Shown here one piece after another: positions 12,195 through 25,125 of a stretch of 64,000 nucleotides of DNA. How positions within the stretch are numbered: position 1 is the first letter of the stretch; every line of letters starts with the position of its first letter. Source of the stretch: Anniella stebbinsi (Eukaryota; Chordata; Lepidosauria; Squamata; Anniellidae). A model generated the notes under the pieces. It was not told the origin of the DNA, made no database searches, and saw only the letters and a list, made by a program, of their open reading frames with translations. The stretch is taken from contig JARDYH010000002.1 of the NCBI GenBank assembly GCA_029215795.1, positions 109,862,501 through 109,926,500 of the forward strand. Reading direction: 5' to 3'. A program made the position numbers and the translations under genes.

Positions 12195-13146
12195 AGGGGC
12201 TTGAAAGCAAAACACACACAATCAGCAACTCTCCCCTCCTCCTCAAACAACAGCAACAACGACACTTCCCCAGGTCTTGAGAGATCCACCTACGCTCCTG
12301 TCAGCAGGATCCATTCTCTAGAAGGCTTAAAATAATTAATCTGAAGGAGCAGGTTCGTAGCTTGGGGGTTCTCCTAGAACCATCTCTGTCACTTGAGGCT
12401 CAAGTGGCCTTAGTGGCATGGAGTGCCTTCTACCAACTTCGGTTAGTGGTCCAGCTATGGCCCTATCTGGACAAGCATAACCTGGCTTCAGTTGTCTATG
12501 CTATGGTAACCTCCAAGTTAGATTGCTGCAATGCACTCTACATGGGGCTGGCCTTTGAAGACGGTTCAGAAGCTGCAGCTTGTGCAAAAGACAGCGGCCA
12601 GATTGGTAACAGGGACCAGAAGGTTCGAACATATAAGACCGATTCTGGCCCGCTTGCATTGGCTGCCTGTATGTTTCCGAGCCCTATTCAAGGTGCTGGT
12701 TTTAACCTGTAAAGCCTTACACGGCTTGGGACCACAATATCTGACGGAACGCTTCTCCCAACATGAACGTACCCGTACACTACACTCAACATCAAAGGTC
12801 CTCCTCCAGGTGCCTACTCTGAGGGAAGCTCAGAGGATGGCAACAAAGGAGAGAGCCTTCTCTGTGGTGGCCCCCCAATTGTGGAATGATCTCCCCGATG
12901 AGGCCCGCCTGGCGCCAACACTGTTATCTTTTCGGCACCATGGCCAAAACTTTTCTTTTCTCCCAGGCATTTTAAAGCTTAAGTTGAGGTTTTAACTGAC
13001 ATTTTTGGCCAGGCTTAAAAGTTTTAAATGTTAGCTGTTTTATGTTTTATGGTTTTAAATTTTGTATATTGACTTTTTAATGTTCAAGCTTTTAATTTTT
13101 GTAAACCGCCCAGAGAGCTTCAGCTATGGGGCTGTATATAAATGTA

Positions 13147-13188
<42 letters not shown>

Positions 13189-13190
13189 TT
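12195..13190 (+). mobile_element. L2/CR1-clade LINE, 5'-truncated with frameshift
   Basis: Two overlapping frames carry consecutive parts of the ORF2 C-terminal region: VVYAMVTSKLDCCNALYMGL up to about 12555, then QLVQKTAARLVTGTRRFEHI, LARLHWLPVCFRALFKVLVL and AFSVVAPQLWNDLPDEAR in another frame to 12940. A frameshift therefore lies near 12550-12570. The 3'UTR (aaaccgcccagagagcttca) ends in (AAT)n at 13147-13188. It is a decayed retrotransposon, not a host gene. Confidence 0.85.
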
Positions 13191-13586
13191 AGCAATTTCA
13201 GCCATATAAGGTTCCAATTAAAAATAATTAATCTTCTTGTCCAATTATAGTGAGGTTTTCTTTCAGAGTTTCAACGCCCACTATCACCCCCCCAAAAAAA
13301 ATTGTTCCTAGAAAAATTAAAGGAATTGTGGGGTGGGGTTCAAAAAGATTTTCAGGAGCCCCAATGATTAAGGGCTCAGAAACCATGAGTAATGACACTA
13401 AATACTTCTGGAAATTCTAACTCATCCTCAAGCACAGCACTTTGGTATTAAAGATACAGTAATGTGCTGATGTTTTAGATAATATTCATGGGCATCCCAT
13501 ACCTGGTGGTAAAGTCTACTCCATGTAGGCACATGATGTTATTGCAAAAATAGTTCAGAGCCAGCGTAGGAGTTCTTCTGCAGCTG

Positions 13587-13937
13587 AGGTGCAGAAACTC
13601 GGCTTGTGGGCCAAATCCAGTCCTCTTGGGTTCCCCACATGACCATACCCCCATTTCCCCACGCCCTACCCCTTTCCTCCAATCATTTGGTAATTTCCTG
13701 GGTTTTGTTTATTTTTCTGCTGTTCTAAAAGGTTGAAATGCCTTTACTGGAGCTTAGTCACTGGCAGTACTGGCTTTAAACTAAAATATACTGCGAGGGG
13801 CGGGGTTGTACTTTTGGCCCTGCCCCTTTTGCCTTTGGCTCTGCCCAGCACTGGAATGTGGCCCCTAAGAGCTTCTCTGAAATTGAATTCAGCCCTTGAG
13901 CTGAAAGAGCCCCAGGGCCAAATTCCGCAGCCACAGA
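13587..13937 (-). mobile_element. hAT-type MITE (MITE-B), reverse
   Basis: The reverse complement shares ttctaaaaggttgaaatgcc, the gctctgcccagcactggaat stretch and the ggtgcagaaac end with the other MITE-B copies. The ends are eroded and no target duplication is clear. Confidence 0.65.
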
Positions 13938-14769
13938 CCTGTTCTGCATATATAAAAGATGCAGGGAACAGCCATCATGTGTGGCGTGTAGGTTAGTCTG
14001 GTGATAGAGTTAACAGACACAGACTAGAGTGACACTCGGGGTACATTGGAATGGCAGGAACTTGACTCAAATAATGGGGAAGATGCTTTACCCCCCATAC
14101 ATGTCTACGCTGAGTGCTCTATTTGCCTGCTACTGGTTGTCATCCAGTTGGAAGCATTCCTTGTGAAAACAGGAATGGCAAGTAGACTGCTTTGGACCTC
14201 GATCTTGATTTTAATATGGCTTCTTACATAGGTAGCGGGAGGGGTGGCATATTCTCCACTTTGAGATCTAAATTGTGCTATCGTGTGTCCTAAATATGTC
14301 TGGCTACAAATGCTTGGCTTGGCCAATTTATTAATTTGACCCAATTGTTAATTTGCCCAATGTATGAACTGTCGTACTTCCTCCATGATTTGAATCTCAG
14401 ACTGCATGCTACAGGGATGCACTTTTTATGGATTTATTTAGTAGATTAAACAGTTAACACTGTAGTTGATTAATACAGAGCTGGGAGCTAGAGGGACACT
14501 TGCTTGTATTTTAGGCTGTTGTGGTTCTAGTGCTGTAACTCCAACTCTGCGCAGGGACACACTTGTGGGCCGTGAGCATTAAATAAGCAAAGTGCCAACC
14601 CTCAGAGAAGGATGCTACTTTCTGTTAATCTTAATAATCCTTTGCTAAGAGTAGGTAATTCTGCTCTATCTTTGGATCATCCAGTTGGATCATCCAATCA
14701 CTCCTAATGCAATGATGAAACAGAATAACCTGTCTTTCAAAGGGGCAGTATTATGCATCTCTGTCTGAG

Positions 14770-15112
14770 GGTGCCTTTACGAGAGCGATTTAAAGCTCTT
14801 TCAAAGCGCATTACCGATTTTACCTCCACATGAACGGAGCGCAAATCAGGGGTCGAGGCGCTTTTTCTGTCCGATTATGCGCATTATCGAATGTGCGTTA
14901 AATAGCGAGTTTTAATTTACCGCGGGAGTTAAAGCGCCTTATGACCATGCAAACAAGCGATTCTCCGCATTCAACACGTTTAAAGCACGTTTCATTCAAC
15001 CGTTAATGCGCTTCACCGCCTCCCGTGTATAGGGATTAGGCGTAAAAGCGATGGCGAGAAGATGCGCATAATCGGACAACCGGGCGTCAAACTGAATTCT
15101 TGTAGAGGGGAC
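14770..15112 (+). mobile_element. MITE-A copy 1 (TIR element, 5-bp target duplication)
   Basis: A 343-base element flanked by perfect CTGAG duplications (14765-14769 and 15113-15117). The ends are imperfect inverted repeats (left ggtgcctttacgagag; complement of the right gtcccctctacaaga). A perfect 16-base subterminal inverted repeat, gtccgattatgcgcat, lies at 14869-14884 and, inverted, at 15062-15077. It is unusually rich in CpG (gcgc, gcgcat, cgcg) against its AT-rich surroundings. No open frame of note. Confidence 0.85.
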
Positions 15113-15865
15113 CTGAGTCAATGAACCGGGCTTGGCTCCTTCCAATCAGGAGGTGGGATCATAACAGTGATTCTCACACAGACTTTGATGGGCAGGAATT
15201 CTTCGAGTCAGGTGATTTTCACACTCTAGAAGCAAACCTGTCTCAGCATAGCAATAACTTGTGCCTTCAATTTCAATTCAGAAAAAAGTCAGCCATCAAA
15301 AAACTGAGAACACTGTTCTAGTGTGTTACTTTAATAGGGTATGAAAAAGCCTTTGATACCAAGAATTGGTTTTTCGTTCTGGTCTGTAACCTGTTTTTCT
15401 TGTCACTTTCCCTGTCTGCTACATCATTTACTAAAGCTTGAGAAGACCAAGCAGCCAATTCCGTGTCTTTTCTGTTAACTTGATGCATTCATTTAAGGCA
15501 GGTGAAGATTAGTAGTTTTTTTTTTGGGGGGGGGGGTAAAATTGTTTAAAAGTATTCCTTTTATTAGAGCGGTTTTAATTAAAAGTCATAATGTAAAGTG
15601 ATTTAATTAAAATCATTATATGAGAATGGACAATAAATTGAAGCTAACAGGTAACAAATTATGTGTCACCTAGTTGTTAATTACAATGCAAGAGAAGTTG
15701 AATGAGCTTCAGTCTCACTGATTTGAATTAAAGAGACTTATGGGTGATGAATAGTGATGTTCTGAAAATTTGTAACATCTTGGTTCAGAATACAAACCTT
15801 GGCAACTAATAATGCTCACATCCAATCTGAGGCAAACATTATGATCAAGAGTTCTTTTCTGGCTC

Positions 15866-16585
15866 AAATATTATTATTATTATTAGTATTAGTATTAATA
15901 ATACTAATAATAATAAATTTTATTTCTTACCTGCCTCTCCATTTGGATCAAGGCAGGGAACAACAGTAATGATTAAAATACATAAAACAGATTTAAAACT
16001 TGGTACACATTATTAAAATAGCAATAAAACATCCTAAAAAATCCTAAAATTCCACTGGATATGACTGCCTGAAGAGATTAGTCTTTATAGCTTTCTTAAA
16101 TTCTAAAAGACTGTTAAGTTGACGAGTCTCCTCCGGCAGGCCACAGTCTGGGAGCGGCAGAAGAGAAGGTCCTCTGGGTAATGGTTGTCAACCTAGTTTT
16201 TGCTGGCTGAAGTAGGTTCTTCCCAGAGGACCTGAGGTTGTGGGGTGGATTGTACAGGAAGTACCCACAGGTAACCTGGACCCAAACCATGTAGGGCTTT
16301 AAAGGTAATAACCAACACTTTGTACTTCGCCCGGAAAGTAATTGGCAGACAGTGAAGAGATTTTAAAATTAGTGTAATATGGTCACCCCTAGGTGTACCA
16401 GTGACCAACCTGGCTGCCATGTTTTGAACTAGTTGAAGTTTCCGGACTAGGCACAGAGGTAGCCCTATGTACAGCTCATTGCAGAAGTCGAGCCTCGAAG
16501 TTACCAGCGCGTGCACTACCGTCTTTAGGTCTTCCAACTCTAGGAACCATAGGAAAACATCTACCGTCCCTCCTAACCCACTCAC
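15866..16585 (-). mobile_element. L2/CR1-clade LINE, reverse
   Basis: The complement encodes DLKTVVHALVTSRLDFCNEL, QLVQNMAARLVTGTPRGDHI and FKALHGLGPGYL, the L2 ORF2 end. Its 3' terminus is the (TTA)n-rich run at 15866-15917 followed by ttacctgcctctccatttgg. 5'-truncated. Confidence 0.85.
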
Positions 16586-17341
16586 CTACCTACTTACCTG
16601 GCAGCTGCAGGGGTGGTAGATGAGGTAAGTAGGGAGATCTTTCTAGTTCGCTCCCTCGCTCATGCCTTGAACGCTGCTATGGCAGGCACCAGGGTGTCTA
16701 GAAAATGTATTTTGCACAGGGTTCTTGACAAAGTGGGTAAACTGCATTTAGTTTACCCAGGCTATTTAGTTTACATTTAGTCCCAGGCGCTCTGGAAACT
16801 ACACATCTCTGGGCTCTTGGTATCTGAAGAAGAGAGGCCTCCCTGTCACTGTTGCCACCAGCCCTGATAAGTGGGAAGAGGGCAATGGTTTTGTGTGACA
16901 ATTGGGGGCTCATAGGAACCTGATGGTATTGGGAGTGCATCAGGCTCCGATTTTGACTTGGAATTAGGCTCAGAATAAATTAAGCTACTTTTCAGGGGGT
17001 GGGGGGGCTGAGGGGAGGAGAGGTGGTTTGCAAGCCCATTTTGAATTGAACCAGGTTGTGGGATGGGTTGGCCATCAGTAGGGATGAAAAATAATGGTAT
17101 TGGTATCTTTTGAGGCCCTAGGATTAGAATTAATGAGAAAATTAAACCCGTCATTATCTCTACCATTGAAGCTAAATGGAAAAAGTTCCTATTCAAATAT
17201 AAAACCTAAACAAGGGAAACTTGAAGCACCGTTAGGAACTAGCTGCAAATCATTATGTTAAACCATTGTTTTAAATGGGTTTGCAAACTATAGGTTCTAT
17301 TTTCTATTGTCAAAGCATTACTTCTGCACCAAGCAAACTAG

Positions 17342-17686
17342 GACCCCCTCTAGAAGGATTCGCTTTGGCGCCTGGCTGCCCTATTATGCGCATATTCGCA
17401 GAAGTGCATTTACTCCTAATACCTCTGTACGAGAGGCGGTGAAGCGCATTACGGGACGACTGAAACACGCTTTAAACTTGTTGACATGCGGAGAATCACA
17501 TATTTACACGGCGGTAAGGCGCTGTAACTGCCGCCGCAAATTAAAACTCGCGGTTTAACGCACATTCGATAATGCGCATAATCGGATGTTTAAAGCGCCT
17601 CAGCCCCCAATTTGCGCTCCTCTCTTGTAGAGGTAAAAATTTTAATCAGCCTTGAAAGAGCTTTAAACCTCTCTTGTAGAGGCAGC
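17342..17686 (-). mobile_element. MITE-A copy 2, reverse
   Basis: A 345-base copy in the opposite orientation to 14770. It starts accccctctagaagg and ends ctcttgtagaggcagc. CTAG is present at both borders, so the duplication is CTAG plus one diverged base. The internal motif attatgcgcat and its partner atgcgcataatcgg are retained. Confidence 0.8.
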
Positions 17687-17869
17687 CTAGAATGCAGTTT
17701 TTCTGCCTGTCCACTCTTTGCTTGCAAAACGAAAGCAACTCTTGCTAGAGACTCCCATTGCACACCCTCCGGCAGCTGGGCTTATCTCAACAAGTTAAAT
17801 CAAGATTTCATTGTAATCTTAACCAGGGTTAAAGAAACAAACCAGGATTTAGGGCTAAATATGGTCAAG

Positions 17870-18231
17870 CAGGGGTGCAGAATTTCTTTCAGCCTGAGGA
17901 CCAAATTCCATATGGGGAAGCTTTCAGGGGGTGTATTCCAATGATGGGTTCAGCCGAAGGCGAAACGGGTCGGGCCAAAGGCAAAAAAATACCAGCATAT
18001 TTAAATAAAGCTTTTACTGCCAGTATTTAAAGCATTGACTGCCAGTTTTTAAAACTTAATAGAGGTGTTTCAAGCTTTTAGACGGGGAGGGGATTTCCTA
18101 CAAAAGCCAGGAAACTGCTCAACAATCAGTGGTTGAGAGAAAGGGGGCATTGCCAGGGGAAGGGGGCATGGCTATATGGGGAACCCTGAAGGACTGGATT
18201 TGGCCCCTGGACTGAAGGTTCTGCACCCGTG
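17870..18231 (+). mobile_element. hAT-type MITE (MITE-B)
   Basis: A 362-base copy with ends caggggtgcagaatt and the complement of cacgggtgcagaac. The flanks TGGTCAAG and TGGTAAAG match at seven of eight bases. Internal landmarks ataccagcatattta and gccaggaaactgctcaaca match the other copies. Confidence 0.85.
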
Positions 18232-18679
18232 TGGTAAAGTGTTAAGCCTGAAAAATGCTTAGTATTGGATGAATGAGGCCCGACATGTTTCAAAAATTGC
18301 TAGTACGAACAATCTTCCAATACAATAACTATTTTCCTCAAGGCTCATTCTTTTGATGTATTGTGACATTTTGAGTGTGTGTGTATATGTGTGTTTGGGG
18401 GAGAATGGGTGGGAGGAGAATGACATCAGAGAGTTTCCAATTCTTTTATTTTAAAAACGTGTATCGGCTGAACTAGGGCTAACAATATATAGTAATGCAA
18501 ACAGTACATAATACATTCTTATTTGATCAAAGGCTTAGTAGTTAATTAGTAACTTCAACAGAGATGTGATGAGAAATCTGGTGGTTTAGTATTCGTAAAT
18601 CAGATATTTTCTCTGATCCCTTATTATACTTGCGACTTAGCACTTCACTGCATTCAGATTACTTCCACATGCATCACTC

Positions 18680-18810
18680 CAGTAAACCTAACAACATCCC
18701 TGCAATGTAGGACAGTAGTATTAGGCCCACGTCGTAGGTGTGGAGCTGAGAGAGAATGGCTTAAGGCTATGTAGTGACTTTATGGTAGGGGTGCGATTTG
18801 TTTGAATGAG
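18680..18810 (-). mobile_element. MIR/CORE-SINE-like fragment
   Basis: Order: acaacatccctgcaatgtag, gtaggtgtggagctgagaga, gaatggcttaaggctatgta, like the piece at 1455. Confidence 0.5.
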
Positions 18811-20222
18811 GTATCTCATGCTTCACAGTCTTGGGTACTGTGCTTCACAAGTTTGTATGCGGTACCCCCAGCTACTAATTCCGATGTAACAAACCAACAT
18901 TTTTATTTGGCATAATTAAATTAACATTGTACCTGATTATTGTATGAGGTAGATTGCAGCCATCTTTGGGTTGGCCCAGAAAAGGGCATGTGATTCAGTT
19001 CTGCTGCTGAAGCAACGGACGCCTGGCGCTGTGTGTGGTGTAGCAAGCGTAAGTAAACTGTTCAGAGTCCTTTGGCAGAATAACGAGATACGAGTGTCAC
19101 AAATTAAACAAAATTAAATTAAAAGAGATTACTTAGGTCATGTTTTTGCAAAAGGAGGCAGCCAAGGGAACACAGGAGTCCAGGCTGGTACGGCCTTCGG
19201 AATCACAGCTTTTGCTTGATTCTTTGTAAAGCCTGGGGAGGGGGGAAGACTCCCAGGGGGCTGCAATAGTCTACCAATGGCAGCTGTTAATAAATGTGTC
19301 TTGCTAGAAGGTTTAAGACTCCGAATGGGTTTAATCTGCATGTTGAGCCCCTTGACATCAGACTTGGAGGTGAGAGGGCTTGTGAAAGGCAGTCAAAGCC
19401 TTGTGAGATTTATACAGTCAAATGGCCTCAGAGTGAGGGATGTAGCTGACTCTGTGCCGGGAAGTTTCTGTACCACTAGCAAGAGGGAGTTATTTGTGTC
19501 AGATTGTTTCTTTTTTAAAAAAAGAAAAGAACAGACTCTGTAAAATAATTTGGAGCCTCCAGTCAGCGTCTCCAACCCTTCAGAGCCAGACTGAATGCAG
19601 CTCCTTTGTGCGTGTTTTGTTTTACGATGCTGGTATTGTTCAAAGCGAAAGCTACAGGCATTAGAAATAGGCTCCTTGTTTTACATCATGAGTACGTATG
19701 ATATATGTAGAAGCCTGAGAGAATTTAAAGCCATATATGACGTCAGTGGTCAACAGGCACCAACTGACATGCCTTGAACATGATCTCCTACTACTGGAAA
19801 CGAAGTGTGGAGAGAGACAAATTGCTGTCTTCTTTAGAGACAGTGAAGTAAGCCAGTATGCGAATATCTCTGGGGATTCTACCATCAGGACCAGGCCGTA
19901 CCACGATCTTGACTAGGAGGGTGTGTTCTGGACCTCAGAGTCCCCACGTTCAGTTGCTGGGATTGGAGCTGAGGGCTTGAGCTGGAGTTGGAAGCGGAAA
20001 AGCTGGGGACTAATGTGCACAGTGGTCTGAGTAGGCAAAGGCAGAAGGCCAGGTATTTATACGAAGCCTTCCCGACTCAGTGGCGCTGTACTGCCTGCCA
20101 ATTGCACAGGCCATGCTTCTGTGCCTTCTTTGCATGTATAGGCCTCCGACGGCTGAGCACATGCAGGTTCATGCTTGCTTGTTCAGCTAAATCTCTCTGC
20201 CTCAAGTCAAGTGGTTTCCTGG

Positions 20223-20575
20223 GCCCCCTCCACAAGGATGCGCTTTTGTGCCCGGTTCGGGGATTATGCGCATTATCGCGGAGGCGAATTTACTCCTAAT
20301 CCCTCTGCACGGGAGGCGGCGAGAGGCGGTGAAGCGCATTAATTGATGTCCAAAAAGCGCTTTACAAGAAGTTAACGCGCATAATCGCTTGTTCACACTG
20401 CGAAAATGCGCTTTAACGGCCGGAGCAAAATAAAAGTCGCTATTTAACGCGCATTCAATAATGCGCATAATCCGGGAGATAACGCGCCTCTACGCCCGTT
20501 TTGCGCTCCGCTGGTGTGGAGGTAAAATTTATAATGAGCCTTCAAAGAGCATTAAACCTCTCTTGTGGAGGTAGC
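20223..20575 (-). mobile_element. MITE-A copy 3, reverse
   Basis: A 353-base copy flanked by perfect CCTGG duplications (20218-20222 and 20576-20580). It starts gccccctccacaagg and ends ctcttgtggaggtagc. It retains ggattatgcgcattatcgcg and ataatgcgcataatccggg. Confidence 0.85.
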
Positions 20576-20587
20576 CCTGGAGTCCTT

Positions 20588-20904
20588 GGGCAGTATCCAA
20601 CGGTGTCATTACGCAAAGTCAAATGATGCTAGCAGGTCTCCTCTGAATCTTTCAGATGCCCAAGCAGTGGCCCATTAGGCTTACGGAACCAGTTATGGGT
20701 TATGCCAGTGGAATGCGCAATCGGTTGCACAATGGGTCGCACAAGACTTCTGTGGAACCAGTTGCACAACTGTGTGCGCAAGCGTAATGCACGATGCTCA
20801 AAAATAATTTTTGTTTGATTCTCTTCTTGCGCCTAGTTTGGGACCTAGTTTCCGCCAGCGCAAGGTCATTTGTGCTAATGGAACGACACAGTTGAATACT
20901 GCCC
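20588..20904. mobile_element. Unclassified TIR element next to MITE-A copy 3
   Basis: The left end gggcagtatccaacggtgtc and the complement of the right end gggcagtattcaactgtgtc are inverted repeats matching at 18 of 20 bases. Their similarity continues to aaatga. The interior carries repeated ggttgcacaa/gttgcacaac motifs. Only one copy is seen, and no convincing target duplication. Confidence 0.65.
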
Positions 20905-21687
20905 CCTGACACCCACACCCCTTCCTCGAAGTAGATTGCAGCAGTGTACTGGAACTATACGCAGGAATTGAAATAATCATTTCTATGATAGAGCCATTTT
21001 CCAATGAAAACTTGTAATAGGCCTTTCAAGTTCTGAAGACCTACAAAAACCCATAAACAGACTAAGGGTTGTGCTCAGAAGAAGATTGCAAGAGGGAGCA
21101 TAACATAGGGAATGATACTTCTATTGTAGCGCCTCTGTGAAGGTGAACAGAAAACTATTGTTTGTCGACCACCTCTTTAAATATTAGTGACTGTGCCTTG
21201 TGACTTGGTTGTGGTGAAATACTCAGCACCTGACCTTTTGCCTTAGAAGAAAATGAGATCTGCCCACTCCCATACACATACACACACACGAATTCTGAGC
21301 ATCTTCTGGCCTTTAACAAAGATGTAACATGCGCTGCTTTGATAAGAAACAGCTCTGTTTTATAAGGCAGTGGTGGTGGGAATATTTAAAAGCTCATATG
21401 ACCTTCAACTACAACAGAATATTAGAGCAAAGCAAGAACACAGAAACTCTGGTACCTGATCTTTGGTACTTGGATATTCACTGTTCCCCCAAGTGAAACA
21501 GATTTGGGCCAGTCCTGGCTTGTATGTGGATGGAACATTGCCTTGGAAGGGGGAACCCCTGGCCTGAAGTCCTTGAAAGTAAGATGAGACATGAATAGAA
21601 TAAATAATCTTAACGACTTTGGTTATGACTGCAGCAAGTTGGCATTTTCGCAAATCAGGCAGATAATGTTGCTAAGCAGCCAGTGTT

Positions 21688-21690
<3 letters not shown>

Positions 21691-21750
<60 letters not shown>
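21691..21750. repeat. Compound (AC)n(AG)n microsatellite
   Basis: About 15 AC units followed directly by about 15 AG units without interruption. Confidence 0.97.
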
Positions 21751-21754
<4 letters not shown>

Positions 21755-23499
21755 GCCTCTTTGGAATCATGTTGAGTGTAGGCACGTTTCCAGCACCTTA
21801 GTAGACATCTCATAGAAGCATTTACTTAACTCAAATAAAAGATGCATATCTAGAAGATTCCTGCCACATTTTTTATGCTTCAGTTTCCTCTAAAAATGAA
21901 GGAACAGTCTGGCAGAAAAGGATTGCCAACTTTTTTTTCTGGCAGGGTTCCTAGGCCTTTGACAGCTGCCTGACACTCAGAAATTTGGCATGTGAAGCTT
22001 TTCCTATCTAGGGGATAAAGTGATGGGAAAAGCTTCATCTGCTGAATCTTTAATTGTAGGGCTACTGTTAAAGTCAAGAGAGCAGGGCAGTATAAAAAGA
22101 ATGGCAATCCTATTGGGAAGGAATAGTTGAACTTGCTCTGTAGTTTAGGGATCATCTAGGTAATTTTTTTAAAGGCATGAATTGAAGTCATGAAAGACTG
22201 AATTATAAGGCATGCATGCAAAGAGGGGTTCTTGATGCTAGGGGTATTTTGCACTTTTATGTTTGCTTGAGTTTATGTTTGCCAAACAATAATATATTTT
22301 ATGTCAAATGATCCTCACTTTATTATGGGCCTATTCATTCTTTGGATGCTGGGGAGTCCAAAGCCTCATTATTAGTCTGTGTTTGTGAAAAATTGTAGTC
22401 TTGGTTTATTTTCTGTGCTGTGTTAAAAGATGGCAGCATGGTTTCCTTTTTGACAATGTGTAATATTCTGTTGCCTTGAACATAAATTTAACTAGGAGGA
22501 CTTATCTGCAGGAAAGTGTAATAGCTTTGAAACTCTGGCAGACCTCTAAGGCTCCCCAACATTGTAACTCTCTCCCCCCCCCCCCCCCCCCGGCAGCCAG
22601 AATTTCCAAGCTGAGGGAATTTTTTCCCAGCAGCTTGGTTAAATCACTTCCTTCCTTATCAAGGACCTTCCTCCACCTTGCTCATGTCAACTCAGACAAT
22701 CTCGGCCGAATTGATATTAAGAATAAAACAGGAGTTGACTATGTTATAGTGATATTTAGCAGCGGAAAACTGCCAAGGGGGAGAACAGAGGAAAAACTGC
22801 TATGGCCAGCCTACTAAATGGGGAAAGCAATGAAGCTAGGATTAATAATACTGAGCAATGGGGTTTGTGACTTCAGAGTGTTTGCCATTTTGGATCAACA
22901 AAGGGGGAATGCTGAGCAAGGCCTTAACAAGTGGAGACTCCACCTTTCCAGAAGTCGATGTATCAGAAGATGAAATACCTTGAGTAGTAGTCCCTAGACA
23001 TGTTTTTATTAATTTCAAATGGTTTTGTTACTCTATTTATTAATCTCGTTTAAACATGTGCTTAATTCTCATTGTAACTAATCAGTTTGAAATGGCTGTT
23101 TTAAGGGGCAAAGAACTGGGATGGATTGATCAACTTTGGGATATGCCAGTCTCTACGGCTTTCCTATTACGATTTCTATTCCGATTCTTCTCACACACTA
23201 TGAAATGCCCTGAGTTTGGGAAGGCAACTGCCAACGTTCTCTGAAGAGCAAAGGCAGGCCGGGCTAGCAGAGCCTTACGCCTTAAAGCAATTGCTATCAG
23301 AGAGATCTGGTGCCAGAAGAGGGTGAGTGGACATGTATTCTGATTTGGGAGCATCTGGGCTTTGGGGTACCAAAAGGTTGTGTGGCAATACTTTCAGGGA
23401 ATCATTGAGTCAAGTGAGGCAGTGGGAGTGCCTTGGGCATCCTTAGATGGGTAAGTGGGATATTAATTGACTAAAGTAAAAGAATCTGGTGTCCGGTGA

Positions 23500-24365
23500 T
23501 GGGCTGGGTGATGATCAGTAAACTGAAACTAAATCATGACAAGACAGAGATGAGGTGAGATGGTTCATTCTCTCAGGGAGAATTGTGTTCATGCTGTTCT
23601 AAGCAGGGTTAAACTCCCCTGGAAGAATCGGGTATGCAGTCTGTGGGTCTCCTAATCCAGCTTTGTCATTGGACGTGCAGTAGACTCTGGTGCAGAGTGT
23701 CTTCCATCAGCTGAGAGGGTAGTAGACCATCTGCAGCCTTTCCTTCATAGGGAGAGCCTGGGCAAAGTAATCCATGCTCTGGTAACACCCAGGATTGACT
23801 ACTGTATTACGATATATATATATTGGGACTGGATGTTGGGAACATATTACACCAGTGCATTTATTTATTTATTGCATTTCTATACCACCCAATAGCTGAA
23901 GCTCTCTGGGCATTTTACAAACATTAAACCATGAAAACCATTCAAAATATACAACAAACAACAGTATAAAAACATAATATAAAATTCAGTATAAAAGCGC
24001 AGCCAGGATAAAACCAAGCAGAAATTAATGGAATTGGGTAGGCTTTTGGTCAATTTCTGAGCACAGTTCAAAAATTGTTGCTTGTGTCATGAAGTAGGTG
24101 GTAATAGAGGCTTCTCAGTGTTGGTAACTTTTTAGTGGAATTCCTTCTCCAGAGAGACTTGTTACCTTCCTCATTACCTTTTAAGCGCCAGGCAAAATCC
24201 TTTTTGTTCTTCCGGATTTCTGAAGTTCTGAGTTTTAAATTGTTTTGATCGGTAGCTTTTAATTTCTGTTCTTGCTTGCAATTATTTGATTTTATTGTGA
24301 ACAGCGCTGTGAATCATTTGGCTGAAGGGCACTATATAAATGGCATAAAATAGTAAAATACATAA
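23500..24365 (+). mobile_element. L2/CR1-clade LINE, split by another L2
   Basis: The left part (23500-23855) resembles L2 ORF2 sequence, including aatccatgctctggtaacac and aggattgactactgtatta. The right part (24062-24365) is the L2 end with ctccagagagacttgttacc, a 3'UTR and gggcactatataaatggcat. They are separated by a reverse L2 tail. Confidence 0.65.
23858..24060 (-). mobile_element. L2/CR1-clade LINE 3' end, nested
   Basis: tttatttatttattgcattt, ctataccacccaatagctga and agctctctgggcattttaca are the reverse complement of an L2 3'UTR. It sits inside the + strand L2 at 23500-24365, so it inserted later. Confidence 0.7.
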
Positions 24366-24754
24366 ATATATGTATAAAAACTGTCTGCATATCAGAGTGA
24401 TCTGAAAGGCAATCTGTTACTGATACCATCATCCCAGACATTCAGTAGCCAAAACAGAAGTCTCTCACTGAAGACAAGTGATAGCTGGATAAAAGAGAGA
24501 TACCATTTATTTATTTTTAAACTTCCAAATATACAATTTGCTTCAGTGAGGCATGCTCACATATATCTGTCTAGTGTGCAACAGTAGGATCTAGTCCTGA
24601 CTTATATGTGAGGTTGTCCTGCTGCTTAGTAATATAGCTGAATGTTATCAGGTCAAACTACCTGTCCCATCTTCACGGTGCTCTCTACCACATAAACCTA
24701 AATAGTAATCGATGGTTGCATGTGAAACAGGCAACTGAGCTACATCTGAAATGT

Positions 24755-25125
24755 ATGCGTTGATTTAGTAATGAAATGTCTACTCTGCTTTTCAGTTGAT
24801 ACTTCCAAAGCAGCGTACAATTCAGTCGCATAAAAACAAATTAAAACGTCAATATTAAAAATCATAAGAATCTAAACAACAACAAAACCAACGTTAACAC
24901 ATCTACAGCCTAATCATCAGCAGCAGGATATGGGATAGAGCTGCCTTGCAAATAAATCTTGAAAAGAAAAGAAGCCCAGAAAAAAAAACTTGACTACTTC
25001 ACCTGCTATTCTGTCAAGACGTTTTGATCTGAGAGCACCAAATAAAAACACTATTGCCAAGGCACAGACGAAACTCTCTTTAACTCTTTCTTCCCCATCA
25101 GCAACAGCAGAAGGCATTTTGATTT
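24755..25125 (-). mobile_element. L2/CR1-clade LINE, reverse tail
   Basis: An A-rich string of AAAAC units after ccaaagcagcgtacaattca is a reverse 3'UTR. The later half gives the diverged ORF end only faintly. Confidence 0.5.

Noticed and set aside
12362..12995. Two overlapping open frames that could look like a host gene
   Set aside because: Both are consecutive parts of an L2-type ORF2 end separated by a frameshift.
21691..21750. Regular repeat array considered as a possible CRISPR or satellite
   Set aside because: It is a plain compound dinucleotide microsatellite without spacers.
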